Positions 41,622 through 50,993 of a stretch of DNA of 64,000 nt are shown here, in pieces. Numbering within the stretch: position 1 is the stretch's first letter; every line of letters starts with the position of its first letter. A program made the position numbers and the translations under genes. The notes beneath the pieces are model-generated. The model did no database searches, had not been told where the DNA came from, and worked only from the letters and a program-made list of their open reading frames with translations. Source of the stretch: Firm-04 sp045617625 (GTDB taxonomy: Bacteria > Bacillota > Clostridia > Oscillospirales > Ruminococcaceae); assembly GCA_045617625.1 (NCBI GenBank), contig JAZLJA010000023.1:62001-126000 (forward strand), written 5' to 3'.

Positions 41622-41651
41622 TCGGAAACCAACTGAACGAAAGGAGCCCTT

Positions 41652-41903
41652 ATGATTTTTGAATACATCCCTCATGGCGTATGTGCCAGAAAAATGCTGA
41701 TTGAGATTGAAGGCGATACGCTGAAATCACTTCAAACCATCGGAGGATGCCACGGCAACGGACAAGGTGTCGCAGCACTCGTAAGGGACATGAAGATTGA
41801 TGACATCATTGCCAGACTCGAAGGCATCAGCTGTAATGGAAAAGGAACCTCCTGCCCTGCACAGCTTGCTGAAGCCCTGAAACTCTATAAGAAAAATGCT
41901 TGA
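41652..41903 (+). CDS. TSCPD domain protein (TIGR03905 family)
   Basis: An 83-residue protein of the small TSCPD family, related to the C-terminal part of vitamin B12-dependent ribonucleotide reductases. The conserved VCARKMLIEIEGD, GGCHGNGQGVAALV and C-x-G-x-G-TSCPAQL (CNGKGTSCPAQLAEAL) segments are present. It overlaps the next start by eight bases. Function unknown. Confidence 0.88.
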   Translation: MIFEYIPHGVCARKMLIEIEGDTLKSLQTIGGCHGNGQGVAALVRDMKIDDIIARLEGISCNGKGTSCPAQLAEALKLYKKNA

Positions 41904-42681
41904 GATTCACAGCATTTTTCTTCGGCTGTTTCTGATTATCCTATCACTGGCTGGAATCGGCATTTTTCTTATCCCAATGCTCGTCGGAATCATCAATCTC
42001 GGCAATGTTCTTGGATTAATCGGTTCCTTGCTTTTAATGCTTTTTATGATTTGCAACGGGAAAATTTCCAGAATCCTCTGCGTGATTCGTCGAACCGCAG
42101 TCGGAAAAATCATTCTCTCATGCATTGGGATCTTTCTCTTTTTCGGAATTATTCTCTGCGCTGTTCTTTCTGTCATGATGACCGCTGCCATTTACAAGAA
42201 ACCTTCTGCTGAACCCAAAGCGATTATCATATTGGGCTGCAAAGTTCGAGGCAACGTTCCAAGTCTCATGCTTTCTCGCAGGCTTCAAACGGCATTCGAT
42301 GCCATGCAGAAATATCCTGAAATGATTTGCATTTGCTCGGGTGGACAGGGAAACGATGAAAACATCAGCGAAGCACAGTGTATGTTTGAATGGCTCACCG
42401 CAAGGGGCATCGAACCCTCACGTATATTGATTGAGGGTCAATCCACCTCAACCTCTGAAAACTTGCGCTTCTCAAAAGAATTTTTACAGGATGCAAATTC
42501 CAATGATGAATACCTGATTGCAACCGATGGATTTCATCAGAAACGAGCGCAGTATCTCGCAAAAAAAGTGGGGATTCCAAATTGTTACGCAGCCCCTGCC
42601 CCCACACCATGGTATCTGCTGCCAACCTACTGGATACGTGAATGGTTTGGTTTGGTTCACGCATTTGTATTTGGCAACTAA
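41896..42681 (+). CDS. YdcF/DUF218-family membrane protein
   Basis: A 261-residue protein with two to three N-terminal membrane helices (about residues 5-28, 30-50 and 65-95) and a DUF218 domain: AIIILGCKVRG, LSRRLQTAFDAM, CICSGGQGNDE, ISEAQCMFEWL, STSTSENLRFSK and ATDGFHQKRAQ. Relatives (ElyC/SanA/YdcF) affect envelope synthesis. The start overlaps the previous gene, so translation is coupled. Confidence 0.87.
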   Translation: MLEIHSIFLRLFLIILSLAGIGIFLIPMLVGIINLGNVLGLIGSLLLMLFMICNGKISRILCVIRRTAVGKIILSCIGIFLFFGIILCAVLSVMMTAAIYKKPSAEPKAIIILGCKVRGNVPSLMLSRRLQTAFDAMQKYPEMICICSGGQGNDENISEAQCMFEWLTARGIEPSRILIEGQSTSTSENLRFSKEFLQDANSNDEYLIATDGFHQKRAQYLAKKVGIPNCYAAPAPTPWYLLPTYWIREWFGLVHAFVFGN

Positions 42682-42712
42682 ATTACATCAAATTTTTTAG
42701 GAGGAAACATCA

Positions 42713-43978
42713 ATGAAAATTGAAACACAATGCCTGCACGCGGGCTATTGCCCTGAAAACGGCGGTCCTCGTGTTGTTCCGATTGTGCAATCCACCACCT
42801 ACCGTTTTGATTCTACGGAAAAAATCGCATCTCTTTTTGATATGCCGACAGAACCTATTTATTCTCGTTTTGCAAACCCCACAGTTGATGCTGTTGAGAA
42901 GAAAATCGCTGCTTTGGAAGGCGGCGTCGGTGCTATGTGTACCACTTCAGGACAGGCAGCAAGTCTGCTCTCCGTTCTGAATGTTTGCTCTGCAGGTGAC
43001 AGCTTCATCTCCACAGGTACAATATACGGCGGCACTGTAAATCTGTTTGCAGTAACCTTGAAACGGTTCGGCGTTGAGTGCATTTTCGTTGATGAACACG
43101 CTTCTCGTGAAGAATTGCAGGCTGCAATCAAACCGAATACCCGTTGCGTATTCGGTGAAACACTCGCAAATCCTGCACTCAATGTTTTTGATATTCAGAA
43201 GTTTGCTGATTTTGCCCATGAAAATGGAATTCCACTGATTATCGACAACACATTTCCCACCCCGATCCTCTGCCGCCCGAAAGAATTCGGTGCAGACGTT
43301 GTAATCCACTCTACAACAAAATATATGGACGGACACGCAGTACAGGGCGGCGGTGTCATTGTTGACTGTGGTACATTCCCATGGGATAATGGTAAATTCC
43401 CTGATTTTACAGAACCTGACGAAAGCTATCATGGTGTCCGCTATGTGGAATCATTCGGAAACGCTGCATACATTATCAAATGCAGAATGCAATTAATGCG
43501 AGATTTAGGATGCTATCCGTCCGCTACAAATGCGTTCTATCTGAACCTTGGTCTTGAAACACTTGCGATCCGCATGAAGCAGTACTGTATCAATGCACAA
43601 ACAGTTGCCGAGTATCTCGTCAACCGCCCTGAAGTTGAGTCTGTTTCGTATCCCGGTTTGAAATCTGATCCTAACCACGCATTGGCACAGAAATATTTGC
43701 CAGATGGCTGTTCAGGTGTCATTTCTTTCGTCATCAAGGGCGGAAGAACAAAAGCTATGAATTTCATGGATTCGTTAAAGCTTGCCTCCAATGTGGTTCA
43801 CGTTGCTGATATTCGCACCTGTGTCCTGCATCCTGCATCCGAAACACATCGTCAGCTGACCGATGAACAGCTTGTCGCCGCAGGTATCAATGCGGGTATG
43901 ATTCGACTTTCTGTCGGCCTCGAAAATGTTGAAGACATTATCTCTGACCTTGAACAGGCGTTTGCAAAAATCAAATAA
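42713..43978 (+). CDS. metY: O-acetylhomoserine sulfhydrylase
   Basis: A PLP enzyme that makes homocysteine from O-acetylhomoserine and sulfide. At 421 residues it has the MetY length. The start IETQCLHAGY, YSRFANPTVDAVE, the SGQAAS phosphate-binding loop, DNTFPTP and PLP lysine K203 in STTKYMDG are present. AGGAGG lies ten bases before the ATG. Last gene before a strong terminator. Close relatives (cystathionine synthases) share the fold, but the length and IETQCLHAG start favour MetY. Confidence 0.92.
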   Translation: MKIETQCLHAGYCPENGGPRVVPIVQSTTYRFDSTEKIASLFDMPTEPIYSRFANPTVDAVEKKIAALEGGVGAMCTTSGQAASLLSVLNVCSAGDSFISTGTIYGGTVNLFAVTLKRFGVECIFVDEHASREELQAAIKPNTRCVFGETLANPALNVFDIQKFADFAHENGIPLIIDNTFPTPILCRPKEFGADVVIHSTTKYMDGHAVQGGGVIVDCGTFPWDNGKFPDFTEPDESYHGVRYVESFGNAAYIIKCRMQLMRDLGCYPSATNAFYLNLGLETLAIRMKQYCINAQTVAEYLVNRPEVESVSYPGLKSDPNHALAQKYLPDGCSGVISFVIKGGRTKAMNFMDSLKLASNVVHVADIRTCVLHPASETHRQLTDEQLVAAGINAGMIRLSVGLENVEDIISDLEQAFAKIK

Positions 43979-43985
43979 TATGGAT

Positions 43986-44024
43986 GCCGCCGTCTTTGGT
44001 TGAACAAAGACGGCGGCGTTTTTT
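43986..44024. terminator. Bidirectional terminator
   Basis: A 13-bp perfect GC-rich stem GCCGCCGTCTTTG / CAAAGACGGCGGC followed by GTTTTTT, between convergent metY and MATE genes. Confidence 0.92.
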
Positions 44025-45387
44025 ACGCATTGTCAGTGGAAAGATGTTTTTTGAAGAATTTGATCTGAAACGGAATGGAAATCAAAAATGTGCAAAAATC
44101 CGAAAGCGGCTGCGCACACTGAACGCCGCGCAAGTCAAATATCATTGGCGCAATCAGAATAATAGGAATAAAAAACACGCCCTGCCGACAACTCGCAAGA
44201 AAAGTTGCAGGAATCTTAAAGCCTAAGCACTGATACATCTGATTCACAAACGTTGAGTATGCCATAAAGGGCATGACCGCACAGAAAAATAGGACAGCCA
44301 CTCTGCCGATTTCAATCACCACAGCGTCATCTCGAAACCAACCGACAAGCTGTGTGGAATAACAAGTGGTCAAAACAGCTGCGATCATGCAGACGACTGT
44401 TCCTAGGATGCATGTAAAACGAAATGCCTCTTTTGTTCGATGAAGATTTCCTGCGCCGAAATTATAACCTGCAACAGGCTGAAATCCCTGACCGATACCG
44501 AGAATCACGTTGCGAATCAGTAAGTATATTTTATTTGCGATCGTTACAGCAGCAACCGCTGCATCTCCATATGCAACTGCCTGCACATTCAATAATGCAG
44601 ACGCAACACTGCTCATGCCTTGACGACAAATGGTCGGAAAACCAGTGGATAGGATCAAAACGTAAGTTGAAAGGCTTCGGCTGACATTTTCCCATGAGAT
44701 ACGTATGATGCTGTTTCCAAACTGCATCACAAGCAACAAAATAAGGAAACTCACGCATTGACTGATCGCAGTTGCGATGCCAGCACCTGATATGCCAAAA
44801 CCACATTTGAACATCAGCAACGGATCAAGTGCCATATTCAGGATACCACCGATGCATAATCCCCACATTGAAAGGATCGCTTCCCCTTCTGCACGAAGTG
44901 CATTATTCAAGGCAAATGATGCACACATCACAGGAGCACTGAGCAAGATATATTTGGCATAATCACACGCATAGGGAAGCATAGTATCGGAAGCACCAAG
45001 CAACCGTAGAAGCGGCTTCAAAAACGTCAGTCCAATCACCGAGACCATAAAACCGAATAATAGAGCGGCAAAAAAGGCACTGGCAGCAAAAGATTCTGCT
45101 TCATCATTTTTCTTTTCACCGAGTGTTCGGCTGATTAAACTGCCTGAACCTGTTCCGAGTCCATATCCAACAGCCTGTATGATTGCCATAATAGCAAATA
45201 CAACACCTACTGCAGCAGATGCGCTTGTACTGATTTGCGAAACGAACCATGTGTCAGCTGTATTATAAACCACAGTCACAAGCATGGATGCAACGGAAGG
45301 GGCAGATAGACCAAGAATCAAGCGAGGCATAGGGGTAAAAAGCATTCTGTCATGCTGCATTTCGCTCAGATCTGTCTGGAAATTCAT
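44023..45387 (-). CDS. MATE-family efflux transporter
   Basis: A 454-residue protein with about twelve membrane helices and the MATE signs (LSAPSVASMLVTVVYNTADTWFVSQ, GTGSGSLISRTLGEKK). It is the second MATE pump in the window and only distantly similar to the first. AAAGGAG lies 11 bases before the ATG. Divergent from the SGNH gene at 45526, with back-to-back promoters. Substrate unknown. Confidence 0.88.
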   Translation of the reverse strand: MNFQTDLSEMQHDRMLFTPMPRLILGLSAPSVASMLVTVVYNTADTWFVSQISTSASAAVGVVFAIMAIIQAVGYGLGTGSGSLISRTLGEKKNDEAESFAASAFFAALLFGFMVSVIGLTFLKPLLRLLGASDTMLPYACDYAKYILLSAPVMCASFALNNALRAEGEAILSMWGLCIGGILNMALDPLLMFKCGFGISGAGIATAISQCVSFLILLLVMQFGNSIIRISWENVSRSLSTYVLILSTGFPTICRQGMSSVASALLNVQAVAYGDAAVAAVTIANKIYLLIRNVILGIGQGFQPVAGYNFGAGNLHRTKEAFRFTCILGTVVCMIAAVLTTCYSTQLVGWFRDDAVVIEIGRVAVLFFCAVMPFMAYSTFVNQMYQCLGFKIPATFLASCRQGVFFIPIILIAPMIFDLRGVQCAQPLSDFCTFLISIPFQIKFFKKHLSTDNA

Positions 45388-45420
45388 TTACGGATTCACT
45401 CCTTTGAGTTTTCTGATATC

Positions 45421-45449
45421 AGTATAACATATTTACAATTGAAAAGCAA
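45421..45449 (-). promoter_or_regulatory. Promoter of second MATE gene
   Basis: On the minus strand TTGCTT (45449-45444), 17 bases, TATACT (45426-45421). Confidence 0.78.
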
Positions 45450-45466
45450 GTTTTTTCAAGAAAGTC

Positions 45467-45495
45467 TTGCTTTTTCATTTTATATGTGCTATACT
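45467..45495 (+). promoter_or_regulatory. Promoter of SGNH gene
   Basis: TTGCTT (45467-45472), 17 bases, TATACT (45490-45495). It has the same -35 and -10 hexamers as the divergent MATE promoter, 18 bases away. Confidence 0.78.
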
Positions 45496-45525
45496 GAATT
45501 CATCGCAATCTGGAAAGGGATTTAT

Positions 45526-46680
45526 ATGTCTGAAAAACAATTTATTACAGCATGGGGCAACGCAACCTCTATTGCTGAGTATCATCCTGAACAATATGCA
45601 AAAAACCTGACACTGCGCTACCCTGTCAAACTTTTTTTATCAGGTACTGCAATACGCATCCGTCTTGACAACTTCTGCGGCACTGAAAATGTCACCGTTT
45701 CATCTGCTAATTTCGCTGTTTCCTGCGGAAAAGATCATATTCACACCGAAACACTGAAAGCATTGACATTTTATGGAAAAACGTCGATCACCATTCCTGC
45801 TGGAAAAAGTGTTTTGTCGGATACGTTACCGTATTCCATCGAAGCGGGAAAACAATATGCCGTCAGTCTGTATTTTTCAGATTTTACACAAATGCGCTCA
45901 GGGATTGTTATCACAGGTCCGCTTTCCGGCGGATATTTTGCCATTGGGAATCAAACCGAATCCCCTCTCCTTGACCCTAATTTATCCAAGCCAATCAACC
46001 ACTATTATTTTCTCACCGATATTGAAGTGCAAAGTGATGCAACTTGTAAAACACTTATTTGTTACGGTGACTCTATCACAGCGCAGGCATGGCCGGATTA
46101 TCTTATGGAACGCGCCTTTTCTTTGACAAAAGGAAAAAGAGCAATCATTCGCCGAGCAGCTTGCGGAACACGCATTTTACGGCAATATGATAACATCACC
46201 TATGCCTCGTATGGCTTAAAAGGTGAAATCCGCTTTCCGCGTGAAATTGAAGCGCAAAATGCAGACGCTGTTCTGATACAACATGGCATCAACGATATCA
46301 TTCACCCCGTCGGCACTGATGTAAATCCATTTCGACCTTGGAGCGATTTACCGTCTGCTGATGAATTGATCAATGGGCTGCGGCACTATATTGAAATTGC
46401 CCATCAACATGATCTCTCTGTCTATCTGGGCACACTCCTGCCCATAGAAGGTTGGCGAACCTATGCTCCGTTTCGTGAAGACCTGCGCTGCGCTGTCAAC
46501 GAATGGATTTGCACCACTGATGAAGCCGATGGATTTGTCGATTTTGCAGCAGCACTTTCTGATCCATCACACCCGTCATCATTTGCAAACGGATTTGACA
46601 GTGGTGACCATCTCCATCCAAGCACTGCTGCATATCAGCGGATGGCTGAAATCATTCCAAAAGAATGGCTCGATATTTGA
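45526..46680 (+). CDS. SGNH/GDSL hydrolase, probably cytoplasmic
   Basis: A 384-residue protein without signal peptide. Residues 1-170 form a beta-sandwich domain (LTLRYPVKLFLSGTAIRIRLDNFCG). The SGNH core follows with ICYGDSITAQAW (Ser in GDSIT), RAACGTRIL, IQHGINDI and the C-terminal DHLHPS Asp-His pair. This two-domain layout is seen in carbohydrate-esterase-like GDSL proteins. Lack of a signal peptide suggests it acts on imported oligosaccharides. The ATG at 45526 is preferred because AAAGGGA precedes it and the promoter lies just before; an upstream frame would run through both promoters. Confidence 0.8.
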   Translation: MSEKQFITAWGNATSIAEYHPEQYAKNLTLRYPVKLFLSGTAIRIRLDNFCGTENVTVSSANFAVSCGKDHIHTETLKALTFYGKTSITIPAGKSVLSDTLPYSIEAGKQYAVSLYFSDFTQMRSGIVITGPLSGGYFAIGNQTESPLLDPNLSKPINHYYFLTDIEVQSDATCKTLICYGDSITAQAWPDYLMERAFSLTKGKRAIIRRAACGTRILRQYDNITYASYGLKGEIRFPREIEAQNADAVLIQHGINDIIHPVGTDVNPFRPWSDLPSADELINGLRHYIEIAHQHDLSVYLGTLLPIEGWRTYAPFREDLRCAVNEWICTTDEADGFVDFAAALSDPSHPSSFANGFDSGDHLHPSTAAYQRMAEIIPKEWLDI

Positions 46681-46720
46681 AAACAGCCCGGTCGATATCA
46701 AATCGGCCGGGCTGTTTCTT
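46681..46720. terminator. Bidirectional terminator
   Basis: A 16-bp stem AAACAGCCCGGTCGAT / ATCGGCCGGGCTGTTT with one T-G pair, between convergent SGNH and hflX. Confidence 0.9.
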
Positions 46721-47966
46721 ATTCTTCAATCATGAATTGCATTGCCTTTTTCTGATCACGCACATCAACCAGAAGATCGACAAGCACACCTTCTGCGATA
46801 TATTCCGAAGAAAACATGGTTCCATTTTCACGGAGATACTGCAAAAAGCCACCTTCTGAATATGGAATGCAAAGCTTCATGCGTTTGGCAGTTTCAGGTA
46901 GTTGTCTTGCAATAGTTTCCAACAGGACATCCAGATTTGTTCGATTTTCTGCACTAATCCAAACCTGCTCAAGAGAGTTCTCGCCTGATTCAGAAAGTTT
47001 ATCAGCTTTATTCAGCACTCGAATCTGCGGAATATCTGCACAACCCAATTCATTAAGCAAATTCGTGGTGACATCCATTCTGTCACGCCAATCTTCTTCA
47101 GAGACATCCAAAACATGAAGAATCAAATCTGCATTCGCTGTTTCAAGAAGCGTGGAACGAAATGCTTCTACCAAAAGATGCGGAAGCCGACGAATAAAGC
47201 CAACAGTATCAGATAGTAAAACACGCCGACCGTCTGGCAAATGCAATCCTCGCACGGTAACATCCAGTGTTGCAAACAGTTGATTTTCCATCAGCACATC
47301 AGCTTCGGTCAGGGCATGAAACAACGTTGATTTTCCTGCATTTGTATAACCGACAATTGCAATCGTAAGAACTCCATTCTTTTTTCTGCGTTTGCCAATG
47401 AATTGCATATGCTGTTCCATTTCACGGAGTTCATTCTTCAGTGATTGAATTCTGCTGCGGATATGTCGACGGTCAGTTTCAAGCTTTGTTTCGCCCGGTC
47501 CTCTGGTGCCGATACCGCCGCCCAGTCTGGACAGTGCATTGCCCACACCGATCAGCCTTGACAATCGATACTGATACTGTGCCAGTGCGACCTGAACCTG
47601 TCCCTCACGAGTGCGAGCCCTTCCGGCAAAAATATCCAGAATCAGCATGGTACGGTCAATCACCTTACAATCCAGCTTGTCAGTCAGATTACGAAGCTGC
47701 ATCCCGCTTAATTCCAAATCAAAAATCACGAGGTCAACATCTTCGGCTTTTACTGTAAGACATAGTTCTTCCAGTTTTCCAACGCCGATACAATATGAAC
47801 CGTCAGGAGTACTTCGGTTTTGCAAGGTAACAGATACAACTTCACATCCCGCAGTATCACTGAGTTCTGCCAGTTCTTTCATGGAAGCCAATGCATCATA
47901 TTCACCAGTATCAATTCCGACAAGTGCAGCTCTCGGTTTTGTTTCATCCTGCAGAATTTCATACAT
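46719..47966 (-). CDS. hflX: GTPase HflX
   Basis: A ribosome-associated GTPase that splits or rescues stalled ribosomes. 415 residues. An N-terminal HflX domain with GRARTREGQVQVALAQ and the glycine-rich loop LGGGIGTRGPGETKLE, then the G domain with G1 GYTNAGKST, G3 DTVGFI and G4 NKAD. Last gene of a minus-strand operon with a small membrane protein and a histidine phosphatase. Confidence 0.94.
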   Translation of the reverse strand: MYEILQDETKPRAALVGIDTGEYDALASMKELAELSDTAGCEVVSVTLQNRSTPDGSYCIGVGKLEELCLTVKAEDVDLVIFDLELSGMQLRNLTDKLDCKVIDRTMLILDIFAGRARTREGQVQVALAQYQYRLSRLIGVGNALSRLGGGIGTRGPGETKLETDRRHIRSRIQSLKNELREMEQHMQFIGKRRKKNGVLTIAIVGYTNAGKSTLFHALTEADVLMENQLFATLDVTVRGLHLPDGRRVLLSDTVGFIRRLPHLLVEAFRSTLLETANADLILHVLDVSEEDWRDRMDVTTNLLNELGCADIPQIRVLNKADKLSESGENSLEQVWISAENRTNLDVLLETIARQLPETAKRMKLCIPYSEGGFLQYLRENGTMFSSEYIAEGVLVDLLVDVRDQKKAMQFMIEE

Positions 47967-47980
47967 AGGATTCTATCCTC

Positions 47981-48442
47981 TCACAAAAACATTTGAAACA
48001 TCATAAAAGCGACAATCAATATGCAGCAAACAGAGAATGCCGTACCGATTCTGATAATCAGTATGCTGTGGGGATCAAAGGCGTATTTCCGTTTCTTTCC
48101 TCGATATACGCGAAGTACAATTTCTGAATCTCCATATATTTTCTTTCGTGCAAGATTCTCAGCCGGAAACACACAGGCAAATTCTTCTCCATTCACAAGA
48201 TATACCGCACGGTCAAAGCGTTCAAAATGCTCATAGCGCACAAAACGACCATTTTCTTTTCTGCAAAGCATCAGAACAATCGAACACCCCAAAAAGAATA
48301 CGATCATCACAGCAAGAGACAGCATAAGCAGCCCAACAAGACTCCAAAGCAAAACCGTTCCCATCATCGAGAACGGAACGCCAAGAAAAAACAGCAGAAG
48401 TCCGACAATCACAAGAACTAAAACGCCCTCAAGCAACTTCAT
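47981..48442 (-). CDS. Small membrane protein, unknown function
   Basis: A 153-residue protein with two adjacent N-terminal membrane helices (about residues 5-58), a soluble stretch (about 60-125, with YEHFERFDRAVYLVNGEEFACVF) and a C-terminal helix (about 130-150). No family recognised. GGAGGAG lies 11 bases before the ATG and the start overlaps the end of the histidine phosphatase gene by four bases, so the two are co-translated. Confidence 0.7.
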   Translation of the reverse strand: MKLLEGVLVLVIVGLLLFFLGVPFSMMGTVLLWSLVGLLMLSLAVMIVFFLGCSIVLMLCRKENGRFVRYEHFERFDRAVYLVNGEEFACVFPAENLARKKIYGDSEIVLRVYRGKKRKYAFDPHSILIIRIGTAFSVCCILIVAFMMFQMFL

Positions 48443-49074
48443 ATGGATTCTGACTCCTCCGGAAGAAAGGGCGTCAGTCCCAGCACCTCAAACGCCTGTG
48501 ACTGCTGCCACATCTTGGCTGACATTAGCACTTCAAAGCCCTCTCCCGGCTCACATTGAATCTGTTTCGGATCATATTTTGGAAGTCCGAAACAAGCCAT
48601 CGCATTGGCAATCACGCCCATATGCGTCACAACAGCAACATGCCGCATATCCTCCTGCATCATTTCCATCAGAATCCGATGCAATCCGCGGTAAGTACGC
48701 ACGCAAAGTTCAGCTACACTTTCACCCTCCGGCGGTTTGGCATCCATACCGCCTTTAAGCCATTCATGATAATCTTCCCGTGCCATCAATTCATCGGCGG
48801 TCTTGCCTTCATACTTTCCAAAATGCAGTTCACTGAATTCATCAGCAAGACGAATTTCATTATCAGGGAACAGTAATTCCGCAGTTTCCGTACAACGAAG
48901 CAATGGACTGCTGTAAACACATTCCACTTTCGGATAAACAAAATTTTCAGTCTTATCCAGAAGTTCGGCTCTGCCTTTGTCAGTCAACGGAAAATCGGTC
49001 GTTCCGATATACATTCCAGTTTCATTTGCCTTGGTTTGTCCGTGCCGAAAAAAACTGATATGGTAGCATCTCAT
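48439..49074 (-). CDS. Histidine phosphatase (phosphoglycerate mutase-like)
   Basis: A 211-residue enzyme with the phospho-histidine motif FRHGQTKAN near residue 9, a second histidine in VVTHMGVIANA and YSSPLLRCTETAELL. This is the PhoE/CobC-like branch; the substrate is not clear. AGAGAGG is nine bases before the ATG. First gene of the operon ending in hflX. Confidence 0.87.
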   Translation of the reverse strand: MRCYHISFFRHGQTKANETGMYIGTTDFPLTDKGRAELLDKTENFVYPKVECVYSSPLLRCTETAELLFPDNEIRLADEFSELHFGKYEGKTADELMAREDYHEWLKGGMDAKPPEGESVAELCVRTYRGLHRILMEMMQEDMRHVAVVTHMGVIANAMACFGLPKYDPKQIQCEPGEGFEVLMSAKMWQQSQAFEVLGLTPFLPEESESI

Positions 49075-49168
49075 AAGTTAAAACCTCTCTTTGTTGAATT
49101 CATGGCTGTTCTCAGCAATATCGCCAAAAACCAGGGTCGAAATTCTCCGATATTTTCTAGAATCAGCC

Positions 49169-49197
49169 TTTACAAATTATACTATTTGTTATATAAT
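49169..49197 (+). promoter_or_regulatory. Promoter of XRE gene
   Basis: TTTACA (49169-49174), 17 bases, TATAAT (49192-49197). Confidence 0.82.
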
Positions 49198-49271
49198 GGA
49201 ATAGTACGGTCGTTTTGTATAAATCCTCCCAAACCGTAACGAACTACGATAGAATGGAGAATGATGACAAT

Positions 49272-49985
49272 ATGAATTCAGATTTCGCCCGCATCATCAC
49301 CCTGCAACGCAAAGAACGAAAAATCAGTCAGAAAAAAGCGGCTACTGACCTTGGAATCTCGCAGGCACTTCTTTCGCATTACGAAAAAGGGATTCGTGAA
49401 TGCGGACTGGATTTTTTGGTGCGTATTGCAGACTACTATAATGTATCTTGTGACTATCTTCTCGGCAGAACACCCGAACCCGGTGGAAAAACCCTCACGA
49501 TGGAGGAAATCCCTGACGATGACGGCAACAATGAAATGCCTTCCAATGAAGCCATTCGGTTTTATCGGAAGATTATCAATAATGCGATCAGTCTGCTGTT
49601 TTCATTTGCACAGCGTGCAAACTCGGTCACACTGATTCGAGAAGTATCATCCTATCTGATGCTGTCTGTTTACAAACTGTTCCGTATCATCTATAATGCC
49701 TGCCCGCGCAACGACCAAAAACTGTTCCGCATCCCGAAAGTTGTTGCCAATGACAGCGCAAACGGGATTATTTCCCTGAGTGAAGCAAACATCAAAGCTG
49801 CCTCAAGCGGCATAAAGGTCGGAATGAACGACTGCGTTGATGATGCTGAAACACTTTATGTCACAACTGCAACGCTTTCCAAGGATTTTTCTGAATATGC
49901 GTCATCACTGCTGAACCTCATCAAAATCAGTGAGGACAGCATTGAACGTACCCGTGACGAACTGGAATCTCAGCATCGTCCATAA
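49272..49985 (+). CDS. XRE-family helix-turn-helix regulator
   Basis: A 237-residue protein. Residues 5-65 form a Cro/CI-type DNA-binding domain (KISQKKAATDLGISQALLSHYEKG, then FLVRIADYYNVSCDYLLGRT). The remaining 170 residues are alpha-helical with no named domain; several hydrophobic stretches (AISLLFSFAQ, YLMLSVYKLFRII) suggest dimerisation. The ATG at 49272 is preferred because GGAGA lies about 11 bases upstream. It sits upstream of the apbE-rnf cluster and could regulate it, but no operator is evident. Confidence 0.82.
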   Translation: MNSDFARIITLQRKERKISQKKAATDLGISQALLSHYEKGIRECGLDFLVRIADYYNVSCDYLLGRTPEPGGKTLTMEEIPDDDGNNEMPSNEAIRFYRKIINNAISLLFSFAQRANSVTLIREVSSYLMLSVYKLFRIIYNACPRNDQKLFRIPKVVANDSANGIISLSEANIKAASSGIKVGMNDCVDDAETLYVTTATLSKDFSEYASSLLNLIKISEDSIERTRDELESQHRP

Positions 49986-50000
49986 CATTTCTATTATACC

Positions 50001-50993
50001 ATGAAATCACAAAAATTAAAAGCCCTTTTTTCACTTTTTTTCGTGTTGATGTTATCTGCGTGTAATTCCGAGGAAAACAGCAAGGCAGATTTTTTTGCCA
50101 TGGACACCAGTTTTCACATCCAGACTGTTGGGGAAGGTGCATCCCACGAACTAGCTGAAGCCGCCAAACAATATATTCTGTGTCTCTCGGATATGCTTGA
50201 CTGCCATAATTCCGATAGTTCGATATCACAATTAAACAGTAAAAAAGCCATAACCAACCCACCTGCTGATGTAACAGATATCCTGAAACAAACATTGTTG
50301 TTGGAGAATATATATGGAAATGCGGTACAGCTTTCCTGTTATCCGCTTACTTCCTTGTGGGACATCACCGGAAACAACCCGAACATTCCTTCTTCCTCGG
50401 ATATCAGCATGGCATTGGAAAGCATAAACGACAACAGAATTACGATTCTTAATAATGAAATTCAAATTGATCAAAACATGGCTTTGGATTTCGGGGCAGT
50501 TGCAAAAGGATATGCACTCGACCGTGTTGCAGATATTTTCGATGCATATGAATTGGAATGCGGCATTGTGGATGCAGTTTCATCAGTCCTGATCTACGGT
50601 AGAAAAGTGGACTGCACAGATTTCAATGTTGGCATCAGCAGCCCATTTGGAGATGGATTACTTGGTGAGATCCGAATTCGTAATGATGCACCGGATGGGA
50701 AACTGTTTCTCAGCACCTCCGGTGATGCAGAGCGCTATACCGAAATCAACGGTGTACGATATGGTCACATTTTTGATCTTGCAACCGGATACCCTGCGAA
50801 AACCGATTTATGTTCTGTCACGGTCATTTCCTCGAATGGCATTCTCTCCGATTTTCTCTCAACATTGATTTTCATTCGCGGTTCACAGAACATTCAGGAA
50901 TATCTGGAAGCAACTGATTTCATGGTTTTGGCAGTCGCGCAGGATGGAAGCATTTATCAGTCAGAAGCACTTCATTTTGAGGCATACACATGA
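50001..50993 (+). CDS. apbE: FAD:protein FMN transferase
   Basis: Attaches FMN covalently to threonine in exported proteins, here most likely RnfD and RnfG. A 330-residue lipoprotein (lipobox LSAC near residue 21) acting on the outer face of the membrane. FFAMDTSF, LTSLWDITGNNP, the MALDFGAVAKGYALD motif and the C-terminal HIFDLATGYPAKTDLCSVTVIS are seen. No Shine-Dalgarno is visible before the ATG; the preceding bases (CTATTATACC) are A/T-rich and contain a -10-like TATTAT, so transcription might even begin close to the start. First of the Rnf-linked genes. Confidence 0.9.
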   Translation: MKSQKLKALFSLFFVLMLSACNSEENSKADFFAMDTSFHIQTVGEGASHELAEAAKQYILCLSDMLDCHNSDSSISQLNSKKAITNPPADVTDILKQTLLLENIYGNAVQLSCYPLTSLWDITGNNPNIPSSSDISMALESINDNRITILNNEIQIDQNMALDFGAVAKGYALDRVADIFDAYELECGIVDAVSSVLIYGRKVDCTDFNVGISSPFGDGLLGEIRIRNDAPDGKLFLSTSGDAERYTEINGVRYGHIFDLATGYPAKTDLCSVTVISSNGILSDFLSTLIFIRGSQNIQEYLEATDFMVLAVAQDGSIYQSEALHFEAYT

